DNA from: Marinospirillum perlucidum
GTDB taxonomy: Bacteria > Pseudomonadota > Gammaproteobacteria > Pseudomonadales > Halomonadaceae
Reading direction: 5' to 3'
Length of the DNA stretch: 64,000 nucleotides
Assembly (NCBI RefSeq): GCF_003336805.1
Contig: NZ_QFWJ01000007.1
Location: forward strand, 1 to 64,000
Shown: positions 45,207 to 54,753 of the stretch, in pieces
How positions within the stretch are numbered: the first letter of the stretch is position 1
Layout: each line of letters opens with the position of its first letter
Position numbers and translations under genes: made by a program
The notes under the pieces: model-generated
What the model saw: the letters and a program-made list of their open reading frames with translations, nothing else
Databases searched by the model: none
What the model was told of the DNA's origin: nothing

Positions 45207-46214
45207 GTGAAGGGTTTATTGATTGCTCTGTTTTTACTCGCCTTTATCCTGCCGCCCGTCGGGGCGGCAGGCCTTCCTCCCGGGTTCGGTGAAGAGGAGG
45301 AGAGTGAAGAAGATCAGGCTCCGGAAAGAGCGGACGTCAACTATCAGCAGTTGCAATTGAATGCTCTGCTCAAGCAGGTTGATGATCAGGAGGTGCTCTA
45401 CCTGCCCCTGGATGAAGACCGTGAATTCCTGACCTTACAGCGTCAGGGATTGAGTGCTAACCCCAAGGGGCGGCTGTTGTTGCTGCCTGCTGATGGACAA
45501 CATCCGGACAACCCCCTGGGGTTGGCCAGTCTGAGGCGCCAACTGCCCGACTATGGCTGGAGCACCCTGGCCCTGGCCCTTCCCAATTACAAGCCACTGG
45601 GGCCGCCCCCCAGAACTCTACCTCCCGGCCCTCTGCTGACTCGGATGGATAACAATCCCGAGCCAGCCGAAGACGAGGGCAGCGAGGAAGAGAATCCGGC
45701 ATCTGCCTTTGGCGGTGCTTTTGGTGAAGAAGAGGAAGAGGAAGAAGCTCCCCCTCCGGAAAGGGCTGATCCCGCTGAACGCTTGGCCGAACATCGGGTG
45801 CAAATTCTGGAGCGTGTTGAAGCTGCCTTGGCGCATCCTTTTGCCGACCCTTCGCGTCAAGTATTGGTACTCCAGGGAGAAAGCCTTTTCTGGATTCTTC
45901 CCTGGCTCGAAGAAGGCAACTGGCCAGCGCGGGCTCCTTTGGTGCTGTTGAATTTGCAGGTGCCTGAAGGAGCGGACTTGCAAACTGCAATCCGGGTGCT
46001 CCAGGAATTGGGTCGCCAGCCTCTGCTGGATATCTATTCCAGTGAACAGCCTGCCCAGGCCAGGGCTGCTGAAGAGCGCCGTCGGGCTTATTTGCGTGCC
46101 GGTAATGATCTGGCGGTGCAACTGCCGGTCAGACAGGAAACCGGTGTTGCAGCCCGGGGAATGAATACCTGGCTGGTTCAACGCGTGGAAGGCTGGTTGC
46201 GTAGCCTCAACTGA
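45207..46214 (+). CDS. DUF3530 family exported protein with acidic insert
   Basis: This 335-residue protein has an N-terminal signal segment (about 1-20). It fits DUF3530, an alpha/beta-hydrolase-like family, by its LLLLPADGQHP and LRRQLPDYGWSTLALALP segments and the late LLNLQVPEGADL. An insert of about 35 residues near 150-185 is almost entirely Glu, Asp, Pro, Gly and Ala, and the mature N-terminus has a second acidic run. AAGGA precedes the GTG start. No enzymatic function is known. Confidence 0.75.
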   Translation: MKGLLIALFLLAFILPPVGAAGLPPGFGEEEESEEDQAPERADVNYQQLQLNALLKQVDDQEVLYLPLDEDREFLTLQRQGLSANPKGRLLLLPADGQHPDNPLGLASLRRQLPDYGWSTLALALPNYKPLGPPPRTLPPGPLLTRMDNNPEPAEDEGSEEENPASAFGGAFGEEEEEEEAPPPERADPAERLAEHRVQILERVEAALAHPFADPSRQVLVLQGESLFWILPWLEEGNWPARAPLVLLNLQVPEGADLQTAIRVLQELGRQPLLDIYSSEQPAQARAAEERRRAYLRAGNDLAVQLPVRQETGVAARGMNTWLVQRVEGWLRSLN

Positions 46215-46255
46215 TACCGGCATTGCAGGCCGGGGCTACAATGGCTGGAGGTTTC

Positions 46256-47095
46256 TTAGATGCCTCTGGCTTTCTTGAGTAGCGCATAGGCTTGCTGAAT
46301 CTCCTGGGCCCGGTATTTGGCCTGGCCCAGAGCTCTTTCCGTTAATCCCTGCGCCATGAGCTTGTCCGGATGGTTCTGGCTCATCAGGCGACGGTAGGTT
46401 AATTTAATCTCCTCGTTACTGGCCGAGGAGTTCAAGCCCAGGGTTCGATAGGCAGAGACCAGCTTGCCCTGCTCTTCGTTCTTATCTCGCTGTTGTTTCT
46501 TTTGTTGTTGTTCCTGCTGATAGCCCTTGTTCTGACGCAGACGCCGATGCAGGCGATTAAAGTCGGTGGGGCTGATATCCAGGGGTTGCAGCAAACCTTG
46601 TAGTCTTTGCAGCTGGGCTTCTCGGGGGCCACCTTCGGCATAGGCCATAATCAGTAGCTGATCGATAAACTCCAGACGCTTGGCCTTGCGGCTGGCATAG
46701 CATTTACCCACTTCATAAAGCTTTTGATCGACTTCCTCGCTGGCAGTCAGTTTGCCCTGGTTAAAAAGGTCGATAGCTTCCTGCCGCTCTTTTTGTTTGA
46801 GTTTAAGGCGTTTGAACAGGGCTTCGGCGGCAGCAATTTCCTGGGGTGAAACGCGGCCATCCTGCTTGGCCAGATGGCCCAGACTGACAAAAAGCGTGTC
46901 GCGATAAAAACGTTCGTTGGGCCGGGGCAGGCGGCCTCGTGGCAAGCGCTTCAACTGGGAAATCAGTGAAGTTCGGTGGTAGTCAAAACTGTGGCCCAGG
47001 ATAATGCCCAAGGCCATACCCACCCAGTTTCCAATCACATACCCCAGGAGTGCGCCCAGGGCCTTGCCTGCAAATGTAGGGAATCTCAGCTTCAT
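46256..47095 (-). CDS. djlA: Membrane-anchored DnaJ-like co-chaperone DjlA
   Basis: This 279-residue protein has an N-terminal glycine-rich membrane anchor (about residues 8-32), a TerB-like helical domain (LAKQDGRVSPQE segment) and a C-terminal J domain with HPD in NHPDKL. DjlA recruits DnaK at the inner membrane. I set the start at 47095 (ATGA overlap with murU) rather than an upstream GTG/ATG that lies wholly inside murU. Third gene of amgK-murU-djlA. Confidence 0.92.
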   Translation of the reverse strand: MKLRFPTFAGKALGALLGYVIGNWVGMALGIILGHSFDYHRTSLISQLKRLPRGRLPRPNERFYRDTLFVSLGHLAKQDGRVSPQEIAAAEALFKRLKLKQKERQEAIDLFNQGKLTASEEVDQKLYEVGKCYASRKAKRLEFIDQLLIMAYAEGGPREAQLQRLQGLLQPLDISPTDFNRLHRRLRQNKGYQQEQQQKKQQRDKNEEQGKLVSAYRTLGLNSSASNEEIKLTYRRLMSQNHPDKLMAQGLTERALGQAKYRAQEIQQAYALLKKARGI

Positions 47096-47799
47096 GCCAA
47101 CTGCTCTTGCAAGTATTGAAGTCGCTCCGGTGTGCCTACGTCCAGCCACTGGCCCTTGTAGACTTCGGCGGCGGCCAAATCCTGGTCGACCAGCAACCGT
47201 AGCAAGGGGGTTAGGGCAAAAGCCTCACCGGGTTGATAGCTGCGCTGGTAGGCCTGCTGGAGATAAGTGGGCTCTAGACAGGCTGGATGCAAATGACTGA
47301 TGCCAGCAAAAGTAAAAGCCCGACAGGCGGGCGTTGCCGCCTGGTTGTAGACTCGCCCGGTTTGCGAATCCACGAAAAAATCCCCTTCAGGGTTGTGTTC
47401 AGGATTGGGCACCAAAAGGAGTTGCGCCAGTTTGCCAGCTTCTAGTCTTAGTTGTGGCAGGGGATCACACCAGACATCACCATTGACCAGCAGGAAATCC
47501 TGAGGCTCCAGTAGAGGCAGGGCCTGAAGCAAGCCTCCGCCGGTTTCCAGGGCTTGGGATTCCGGTGAATAACGGATCTCCAGTCCCCAGCGATCGCCCT
47601 TGCCCAGTGCCGGAGGAAGCTGTTCACCCAGGTAGGCGGTATTGATGACGACCCTTTCTACCCCTTGTCGAGCCAGTTTTTCCAACTGCCAAACGATCAG
47701 AGGCTTGCCACCTGCCGGGAGCAGAGGTTTGGGGGTCTGCAGGGTCAGGGGGCGCATGCGTTTGCCCTCCCCGGCCGCAAAAATCATGGCCTGCTTCAT
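47092..47799 (-). CDS. murU: N-acetylmuramate alpha-1-phosphate uridylyltransferase MurU
   Basis: MurU makes UDP-MurNAc from recycled MurNAc-1-phosphate. The 235-residue nucleotidyltransferase begins with the sugar-nucleotide signature MIFAAGEGKRMRPLT and has KPLIVWQLEKL and NGDVWCDPL metal/UTP-binding segments. ATGA overlaps on both sides tie it to amgK and djlA. The pairing with AmgK indicates the fosfomycin-bypassing cell-wall recycling route known in Pseudomonas. Confidence 0.9.
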   Translation of the reverse strand: MKQAMIFAAGEGKRMRPLTLQTPKPLLPAGGKPLIVWQLEKLARQGVERVVINTAYLGEQLPPALGKGDRWGLEIRYSPESQALETGGGLLQALPLLEPQDFLLVNGDVWCDPLPQLRLEAGKLAQLLLVPNPEHNPEGDFFVDSQTGRVYNQAATPACRAFTFAGISHLHPACLEPTYLQQAYQRSYQPGEAFALTPLLRLLVDQDLAAAEVYKGQWLDVGTPERLQYLQEQLA

Positions 47800-48851
47800 G
47801 CATCTTCCTGAATGGTCTGGGAATCTCGGTACTGCAAATACTGGCTGACTCGGGGGATGATGTCCGCATCCAGCCAAGCTTGTATATCGGCCCATTGTGG
47901 ATAATTTTTAAGGGCCAGGGATAAATGCTGGAGGGTTAACGGCAGGTCCTGCAGGTAACCGGGCTTGCCATCGCGTAGCCAAAGGCGGGCAAAAATACCG
48001 GCAGCTTTCAGATGCCTTTGCATGCCCATCCAGTCAAAATGACGTCTGAAGGCCTGTTCATCGGTCGTGATTCCGGCTTGCTGATGGAAATATTGCAGCC
48101 AGTTGTCTTGCCATTGCTGGGGCCAATCCAGATAGCAGTCGCGTACCAGGGAGACGAGGTCATAGGTGTAGGGGCCCAGGACAGCATCCTGAAAATCGAT
48201 GATGCCCAGGCGGTTATCCGTGACCAGCATCAGGTTGCGCGAATGATAATCGCGGTGAACTCGGGTGCGGGGTTGTTCCAGGGCTTCCTGAATCAGCTGT
48301 TCACAGAAGAGCTCCCAACGGTCGGGGCGCTGCTCCTGTGGATACTGCAAGAGCCGGTCCAGCAACCAGTCATTGAACAGCTCGACCTCGCGCTTTAGCA
48401 AGGCGTAATCATAAGCGGGCAGTTTTTCATCGGGGATGCTGGCTTGCTGCAGGTGAGCCAGATGGTCCAGCGCCTGGCGATAATAGGGATCGGCTGCTGC
48501 GGGTGTAAGCTGGGCAACCACCTGCATGAATTGCCGGTCCCCCAGATCCTCCAGCAGTGCAAAGCCTTCATCGAGGCTGGAGGCATAGAGGCGGGGAACT
48601 GCAATGCCAGCTTGCTGCCAAAGATCCAGCAGGTGCAAAAACCGCTCCGAGCTTTCTTTTTCCGGGGGCGCATCCATGATGATGGCGTCTTCCTGAAAGC
48701 GGCTATTACTGGCGGGTAGGCGGTAGTAGCAGCGAAAACTGGCGTCTCCGGCAACCTTTTCCAGAGCCGGGCTGGCGCTTGTCAGCCAGGGTTGCAGCCA
48801 GTTCAACATTTGCTGTTGGCGAGTATCCTGAGATCTTTCTTCCTGAATCAT
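47796..48851 (-). CDS. amgK: N-acetylmuramate/N-acetylglucosamine kinase AmgK
   Basis: AmgK phosphorylates MurNAc (and GlcNAc) at the anomeric position in peptidoglycan recycling. The 351-residue protein has the aminoglycoside-phosphotransferase fold: LLEDLGDRQFM, the catalytic loop VHRDYHSRNLM and metal-binding GIIDFQDA. I use ATG 48851; a TTG two codons earlier is possible. First gene of the amgK-murU-djlA unit and divergent from lptD, as in Pseudomonas. Confidence 0.9.
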   Translation of the reverse strand: MIQEERSQDTRQQQMLNWLQPWLTSASPALEKVAGDASFRCYYRLPASNSRFQEDAIIMDAPPEKESSERFLHLLDLWQQAGIAVPRLYASSLDEGFALLEDLGDRQFMQVVAQLTPAAADPYYRQALDHLAHLQQASIPDEKLPAYDYALLKREVELFNDWLLDRLLQYPQEQRPDRWELFCEQLIQEALEQPRTRVHRDYHSRNLMLVTDNRLGIIDFQDAVLGPYTYDLVSLVRDCYLDWPQQWQDNWLQYFHQQAGITTDEQAFRRHFDWMGMQRHLKAAGIFARLWLRDGKPGYLQDLPLTLQHLSLALKNYPQWADIQAWLDADIIPRVSQYLQYRDSQTIQEDA

Positions 48852-48886
48852 AATCAAGCAAGCATGGCAGTGATGAGTAGAATCGC

Positions 48887-48892
48887 TATAAT
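48887..48892 (+). promoter_or_regulatory. Candidate -10 box upstream of lptD
   Basis: A perfect TATAAT lies 60 bases before the lptD TTG, in the divergent amgK/lptD region. A TGGCAG at 16-base spacing could be its -35, but that match is weak. Confidence 0.4.
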
Positions 48893-48952
48893 ACGCCTTT
48901 TTTCACCCTTTAGCAGGTCTGCTATTGCCTTGCCGTTGTCTGGGAGTTGCTT

Positions 48953-51610
48953 TTGAAGCCAGTCTATTTAAGGGGTTCCTGTTTGGGTCTCTGGCTCGCC
49001 ACTGCCACCCTGGCCTCAGCTGCTTTGCCTCCAGAGTTGCCGCCCGAGCAGCTGGATTGGCAGACAAGGCCCGGGGCAGAAGCTGGCCAGCTTTGCTCGG
49101 GCTATTATCTGGCACCTGCTCTGGATTTGCCGGAAGCTCATTTGTCGCCCGAAGCGGCCCGGCTTTTTGCTGACTCTCAGGATTTGAGTTATTCCCAGGA
49201 AGGTGGCCTCAATCTCAGTGGCGGCGTGCGCCTGCGCAAGGGGCCGCTCTATCTGCTTTCGGATCAGGCCTGGATCAATGCCGAGCGCACCCGCGCCCGC
49301 TTGAGTGGTAACCTTCAGGTGCGTGAAGAAGGCTTGCTGCTACGTGCCCGGGAAGGCGAATACCGGCTGGATGATGAGTATTTTTCAGCCCGTGAAGCCT
49401 ATTACCTGCTGCATGATCAGCATCTTCGTGGCTCAGCCTGGCAACTGCAGCAGCTACCGGATGGACGCGTGCGTCTGAAAGACGCCAGTATGACCACCTG
49501 TGCTCCCCAGGATGCCGCCTGGCAACTGGTCGCCGGTCGTATCGACCTGAACCGGGACAGCGGTTTTGGTGATGCTTACCATGTGCGTCTGGAGGTACGC
49601 GACCTACCGATTTTCTACTGGCCCTGGCTGCGTTTTCCCATTGATGGCAAACGCCATACCGGTCTTTTGCCCCCCAGTTTTTCTGTTTCTACCAGCGACG
49701 AGGTGGTGGATTTTACCCAGCCTTTTTACTGGAATCTGGCACCCAATTATGATGCCACCTTCTATCCTCGTCATATCAGTGATCGTGGACAGATGCTGGG
49801 TACGGAGCTGCGTTATCTACAAGCCAGGGATCGGGGAGAAATCTTCTATGCCTACCTGCCCGGCGATGAGCGTTATTATGATCTGGATCGCTGGCACCTG
49901 AGTACGAACCATCAGGGGCGTTTTGCTAGCCTGCCGCTCAGTTACACCTGGGATTTTTCCCAGGTCAGTGATCATCGTTACTTTCTGGAATTAGGGCAGG
50001 GGGCTTTTGGTGAAAGTGATAGCGATCAACTCCTGCAGAAGCTGCAGCTGGATACTGACTTAGGCCGGGGTTGGCAGGGGCAGTTGCAATGGATGGGCTA
50101 TCAGAAGCTCCTGCCTTCACAAGACCCCAATAGCAGCCTGGCCACTGCTGAAGAAACCTTCGCACTGTTTGATATTGAGCAGGGACGGCAAGCCAGTAAT
50201 CAGGATTACTATCGTTTTCCGCAGTTGCAACTGAGTGGCCGTGAAAACTGGGGGCGTTACCTGAATACCTCTTTACTGGTTGATCTTACTCAGTTTGACA
50301 AGCTGTTTGACCCAGAAGTCAGTGGTAGCAGTCAGTATGCACCCTCACCGACGCTGATTCCGGGCAGTAGTGATGACTACTACCTGCGCAGTTGGGGCGC
50401 CACCCAGGCTCTACGCCTGCATCTGGATGCCGGCTTGGCAGCTGATTTCAGCTGGCCCTGGGCCTATCTTCGCCCTGGTGTTCATCTGAAACACAATCGC
50501 TACCAACTGGACCCCTATTGGAACCCGGCCCAAGATTTGGCAGACGCAGACAAGCGTGAGGCGGTGAATCTGGAACCTCAAGTCACCCTGCCCGTTTACA
50601 CCTTGGATACCGGCCTGTTTCTGGAAAGGGAGGCACGTATTTTGGGCGAAGATTGGCTCCAAACCTTGGAGCCACGCCTTTTTGCCGCCTACATCCCCTA
50701 TGAAGAACAATATGAAATACCGCCGATTTTCGATGGCGGCTTTTCCGAATTCAATATTAACCAGCTGTATCAGGCTGAACGGAGTACAGGTCGTGATCGG
50801 GTGGGAGACCAGCAAAAAGTGACCCTGGGCGTAACCCAGCGCTTGTTGAGCCCCTCATCCGGCCGCGAAATTGCCAGCTTGGGGATTGCAAGAGAGTTTT
50901 ATTTTGCCGATCGCCGTCTTAGCCAGCAGACTTTGCACCCAGAGGATCCCGGGCGTCTGGAAAATCTGGCCGCTGATCAACGTCCCTATTCACAGGTTCG
51001 TGAGCAATCCAATCTGGCCGTACAGCTTAACTGGTCGCTGACCTCTAACCTGCAAGTGCGCTCCAGCCTTTTATGGGACGATCATTTTGAAAAAACCGAC
51101 CGCTCCAACTTCTCCTTGAGTTACCAGGACCCTCTAGGTACCCATCTGAATCTGGGCTATAGCTACACCTCCAACTACCTGGATATCAATCCCCTGGGCA
51201 AGGACCCCGATCCTTCCCTGATAGAAAATTACTCCTACCTGGATTCGGCGGAGGAACAGGCCTATGTATCCGGTGTTCTCCCCCTGCGTAATCATCAGCT
51301 GCGTATGTTCTTCAAGCAGTCCTGGGACTGGAAAAGGGACGAAAGTCTGGATAGCCTGCTGGGCATCGAATACTCTTCCTGTTGCTGGCAGCTGCAGTTG
51401 ATGTACCGTGACTGGGTCAAGAATCCCGATGTCAGTCCAGCCTATCAGCCAGCCAGCTACACTGATGGTTTTGCCGAGCGGGAAAGAGATGCCGGTATTT
51501 TCTTCCAGGTGATTTTCCGGGGCCTGGGTGGAGCGGGCCAGGGCGTTGATGATGTATTGACCGAAGAGCTTCAGGGCTATTCTCCACGAAATTATACAAA
51601 TGAAAGATAA
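48953..51610 (+). CDS. lptD: LPS-assembly protein LptD
   Basis: LptD forms the outer-membrane barrel (with LptE) that inserts lipopolysaccharide into the outer leaflet. The 885-residue protein has a signal peptide, an N-terminal OstA/LptA-like jellyroll (about 70-200), then the large LptD barrel. Cysteines at the N-terminal side (LCSGYY and TTCAPQ) and the CC pair near residue 800 in SSCCWQLQL are those used for the interdomain disulfides. I chose TTG 48953, seven bases after GGGAG. First gene of lptD-surA-pdxA-rsmA-apaH. Confidence 0.94.
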   Translation: MKPVYLRGSCLGLWLATATLASAALPPELPPEQLDWQTRPGAEAGQLCSGYYLAPALDLPEAHLSPEAARLFADSQDLSYSQEGGLNLSGGVRLRKGPLYLLSDQAWINAERTRARLSGNLQVREEGLLLRAREGEYRLDDEYFSAREAYYLLHDQHLRGSAWQLQQLPDGRVRLKDASMTTCAPQDAAWQLVAGRIDLNRDSGFGDAYHVRLEVRDLPIFYWPWLRFPIDGKRHTGLLPPSFSVSTSDEVVDFTQPFYWNLAPNYDATFYPRHISDRGQMLGTELRYLQARDRGEIFYAYLPGDERYYDLDRWHLSTNHQGRFASLPLSYTWDFSQVSDHRYFLELGQGAFGESDSDQLLQKLQLDTDLGRGWQGQLQWMGYQKLLPSQDPNSSLATAEETFALFDIEQGRQASNQDYYRFPQLQLSGRENWGRYLNTSLLVDLTQFDKLFDPEVSGSSQYAPSPTLIPGSSDDYYLRSWGATQALRLHLDAGLAADFSWPWAYLRPGVHLKHNRYQLDPYWNPAQDLADADKREAVNLEPQVTLPVYTLDTGLFLEREARILGEDWLQTLEPRLFAAYIPYEEQYEIPPIFDGGFSEFNINQLYQAERSTGRDRVGDQQKVTLGVTQRLLSPSSGREIASLGIAREFYFADRRLSQQTLHPEDPGRLENLAADQRPYSQVREQSNLAVQLNWSLTSNLQVRSSLLWDDHFEKTDRSNFSLSYQDPLGTHLNLGYSYTSNYLDINPLGKDPDPSLIENYSYLDSAEEQAYVSGVLPLRNHQLRMFFKQSWDWKRDESLDSLLGIEYSSCCWQLQLMYRDWVKNPDVSPAYQPASYTDGFAERERDAGIFFQVIFRGLGGAGQGVDDVLTEELQGYSPRNYTNER

Positions 51611-51625
51611 AACAAGGTGCTAAGA

Positions 51626-52915
51626 GTGCTGAACGCGAAGAAATTGCTTGTTGGCCTGGGTTGCTTCCTGCTTCTGGTGGCTGCCCCCCTATCTGCTGAA
51701 CCCCGCTTGCTGGACAGGGTTATTGCTGTGGTTGGTGAAGAAGCTCTGATGCAAAGTGAGCTGGAGCAGCGCATGCGCCTGGTACGTAGCCAGATCAGCG
51801 AACGTGGGCTAGGGGTGCCGCCTGATGATGTCCTGCGTGATCAGGTATTGGAACGCCTGGTGTTGGAAACCATCCAGCTGCAGTTGGCCGATCAGATGGG
51901 GCTGAGAATCGATGAACAGACCCTGAATGCCACGCTCGATCGAATTGCCCAGCAGAACAACCTCTCGCGTGAGGCCTTTCGCCGTGCCGTTGAGGCCGAT
52001 GGCATGAGCTTTTCTGCTTTTCGCGAACAAATCCGTCAGGAAATGCTGATTTCCCAGGTTCGTCAGCGTCAGGTGGGCTCCCGGGTTCAAATCAGCCCCC
52101 AGGAAGTGGATAACTACCTTTCTTCACCGGAAGCCCTGGAGGAATCCGGACTGGAATTTCGGGTCGGGCATATTCTGATCCCTGTTCCTGAAGATCCATC
52201 ACCGGAGCAAATTGCTGCTGCTGAAGATCAGGCCCAGGCATTGCTGGCGCGGGTACGCCGAGGTGAAGATTTTCAGGAATTGGCCGTCTCGGCGTCTGCC
52301 GGTGATCAAGCCTTTAGTGGCGGTGACCTGGGTTGGCGCTCGGCGCTTGCACTGCCATCCTTGTTTGCAGACCAGGTGGTGACCCTGGATGTGGGCGAAA
52401 CTGCTGGTCCTCTGCGCAGCCCCAGTGGCTTTCATCTGATCCAGCTGCTGGAAACCCGTGGCGAAAACAAACAGTTGGTAGAGCAGACCCGCGCCCGTCA
52501 CCTGCTATTAACCCCCAATGCTCTACGCAGCCCCAGCGAAACCCGACAGTTGATTGAAGATCTGTATCAGCGTATTCAAGCCGGAGAAAGTCTGACTGAC
52601 CTGGCACGGGAATATTCCGATGATAAGGCCAGTCAGCAATCCGGCGGAGATCTGGGTTGGGTGAGCCCCGGCCAGATGGTGCCTGCTTTTGAAGCCGCCA
52701 TGCTGGCGCTGCAACCGGGGCAAGTCTCGCGTCCGGTGCAAAGTCGTTTCGGTTGGCATCTGATCGAGGTCGAGGATAAACGCCAGTCGGATCAAACCGC
52801 CAATCTACGCCGCCAGCAGGTGCGTCAGCTGCTATCGGAAAGACGTTTTGAAGAAGAAGTGCAGAACTGGCTGCGTGAAATTCGTGCTAATACCTGGGTG
52901 GAAATTCGTGACTGA
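51626..52915 (+). CDS. surA: Periplasmic chaperone/peptidyl-prolyl isomerase SurA
   Basis: SurA escorts unfolded outer-membrane proteins, including LptD, across the periplasm. The protein of about 429 residues has a signal peptide (ending PLSA), the SurA N-terminal domain beginning [14 protein letters not shown], and two parvulin domains (each with FRVGHILIP or ARHLLL-type starts and GGDLGW). Start GTG 51626 fits AAGG placement; GTG 51617 is possible. It follows lptD by 15 bases and overlaps pdxA. Confidence 0.95.
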   Translation: MLNAKKLLVGLGCFLLLVAAPLSAEPRLLDRVIAVVGEEALMQSELEQRMRLVRSQISERGLGVPPDDVLRDQVLERLVLETIQLQLADQMGLRIDEQTLNATLDRIAQQNNLSREAFRRAVEADGMSFSAFREQIRQEMLISQVRQRQVGSRVQISPQEVDNYLSSPEALEESGLEFRVGHILIPVPEDPSPEQIAAAEDQAQALLARVRRGEDFQELAVSASAGDQAFSGGDLGWRSALALPSLFADQVVTLDVGETAGPLRSPSGFHLIQLLETRGENKQLVEQTRARHLLLTPNALRSPSETRQLIEDLYQRIQAGESLTDLAREYSDDKASQQSGGDLGWVSPGQMVPAFEAAMLALQPGQVSRPVQSRFGWHLIEVEDKRQSDQTANLRRQQVRQLLSERRFEEEVQNWLREIRANTWVEIRD

Positions 52916-53909
52916 TACTTGCCAACGCCCCCTGGTGATCACCCCGGGTGAGCCGGCGGGCATAGGACCTGATCTTGTTGTTCAACTGGCTGCCCAGGGC
53001 CTGAACGGCAACTGGGTGGTGGTGGCTGCCCCTGAGCTGCTGCAGCAAAGAGCCCGCCAGCTGGGACTGAATCTGGAGATACAAAAGGTCACCACTACTG
53101 ATCTTGAGACAGGTCAGTTGCCAGCAGTCAAACCCGGCTGTTTGCGGGTCTGGCCTGTTGAGCTTCAGGCCGAGGTCAAAGCGGGTGTGCTGAATAAAGC
53201 CAATGCCCAGTATGTTCTGGAAACCCTGGAGAAGGCTACGGCAGCCTGCCTGGATGGCTGGGTTCATGGTTTGGTTACCGGGCCGGTGCACAAGGGAATT
53301 ATCAACGAAGCCGGTCAGGCATTTAGCGGTCACACTGAATTTTTGCAGGAACGCTGCGGTTGCGAGCAGGTGGTTATGCTGCTGGCTACCGAAGAATTAA
53401 GAGTGGCACTGGTAACAACGCATTTACCCCTGCAAAAGGTGGCGGAAGCCATTACGCCCCGACGTTTGGAACAAATACTTACTCTTTTGCACCGTGACCT
53501 GACGCAGCGCTTTGGTTACACTCAACCACGCATTCTGGTTTGCGGACTCAACCCCCATGCTGGAGAAGATGGACACCTGGGGCGTGAGGAACTGGATATC
53601 ATTATTCCCACGCTGGAAAAAATGCGCCGCGAAGCCGGTATGCAGCTACTAGGCCCCTGGCCTGCCGATACCCTGTTTACCGAAAAAAACCTGCAACAGG
53701 GGGATGCGGTTCTGGCCATGTACCACGACCAGGGATTGCCGGTACTCAAATACCAGGGCTTTGGTCGGGCCGCTAATATTACCCTGGGTTTGCCGATTAT
53801 TCGAACCTCCGTGGATCATGGTACGGCGCTGGATCTGGCCGGCAGCGGGCAGGCTTCAACAGGCAGTCTTTTGACAGCCATCCACTACGCCAGTCGTTTC
53901 AAGCACTAG
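52908..53909 (+). CDS. pdxA: 4-hydroxythreonine-4-phosphate dehydrogenase
   Basis: PdxA acts in pyridoxal phosphate synthesis by the DXP-dependent route. The 333-residue protein (E. coli 329) has [12 protein letters not shown] at the start, the substrate and metal segments [19 protein letters not shown] and [11 protein letters not shown], and ends [14 protein letters not shown]. Start GTG 52908 overlaps the surA stop by eight bases; the longer frame from 52848 overlaps surA more and lacks family support. Confidence 0.95.
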   Translation: MTDTCQRPLVITPGEPAGIGPDLVVQLAAQGLNGNWVVVAAPELLQQRARQLGLNLEIQKVTTTDLETGQLPAVKPGCLRVWPVELQAEVKAGVLNKANAQYVLETLEKATAACLDGWVHGLVTGPVHKGIINEAGQAFSGHTEFLQERCGCEQVVMLLATEELRVALVTTHLPLQKVAEAITPRRLEQILTLLHRDLTQRFGYTQPRILVCGLNPHAGEDGHLGREELDIIIPTLEKMRREAGMQLLGPWPADTLFTEKNLQQGDAVLAMYHDQGLPVLKYQGFGRAANITLGLPIIRTSVDHGTALDLAGSGQASTGSLLTAIHYASRFKH

Positions 53910-53929
53910 CAACCTTTTGAGAGAAAAGC

Positions 53930-54733
53930 ATGTCTGCACCCCTGAACGGGCATCGGGCGCGCAAGCGTTTCGGTCAGAATTTTTTGCAGGATCCGGGTAT
54001 TATCCGGCGAATTGTCAAATCCATCGGCCCCACAGCCAGTGATCACCTGGTGGAAATTGGACCGGGTATGGGGGCGATTACTGAATTATTGCTGGATTCA
54101 GACGCGCGTCTGGATGCCGTGGAGCTGGATAGAGACCTGATTCCCGGTTTAAGGGTCAAGTTTTTCAATCATCCCAATTTCCAGGTTCACGAAGCCGATG
54201 CGCTGAAATTTGATTTCTCTTCCCTGCAGGAAGCGGGTGAAAAACTGAGAATTGTCGGCAATCTGCCCTACAACATTTCCACGCCCTTGATCTTTCATCT
54301 ACTGGGCTTTGAAGGTCTGATTGAAGACATGCACTTCATGCTGCAAAAGGAAGTGGTGGAGCGTCTTGCGGCTGAGCCGGGAAGTGGGCAGTGGGGCCGT
54401 TTAAGTGTCATGGCCCAGTATTTCTGCAGCATCGACAATCTTTTCCTGGTGCCGCCGGAATGTTTTCACCCGCGTCCCAAGGTGGATTCGGCCATAGTGC
54501 GCCTGACACCGAAACCTGCTGCCGAACGCGAGTCAGTGGATCTGGAGGTGTTCTCACGTCTGGTGCGCCAGGCTTTTGCCCAGCGCCGCAAGACCCTGAG
54601 AAACAACCTCAAGGGTATTCTCGATAGTGAACACCTACTAAGCCTGGGCATTGATCCGCAAAGACGCCCGGAAACACTTAAGCTGGAAGAATTTGTGCAG
54701 TTGGCAAAGCTGCAAGAAGACCTGGCTTCATAA
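53930..54733 (+). CDS. rsmA: 16S rRNA adenine dimethyltransferase RsmA (KsgA)
   Basis: RsmA dimethylates A1518 and A1519 of 16S rRNA late in 30S assembly. The 267-residue protein has RKRFGQNFL near the N-terminus, the SAM-binding VEIGPGMGAITE, and the catalytic NLPYNIST motif. FAQRRKTLRNNLKG is the typical C-terminal segment. AGAGAAAAGC precedes the ATG, 20 bases after pdxA. Confidence 0.96.
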   Translation: MSAPLNGHRARKRFGQNFLQDPGIIRRIVKSIGPTASDHLVEIGPGMGAITELLLDSDARLDAVELDRDLIPGLRVKFFNHPNFQVHEADALKFDFSSLQEAGEKLRIVGNLPYNISTPLIFHLLGFEGLIEDMHFMLQKEVVERLAAEPGSGQWGRLSVMAQYFCSIDNLFLVPPECFHPRPKVDSAIVRLTPKPAAERESVDLEVFSRLVRQAFAQRRKTLRNNLKGILDSEHLLSLGIDPQRRPETLKLEEFVQLAKLQEDLAS

Positions 54734-54753
54734 ATGCTAGCAAGGATTGAATC

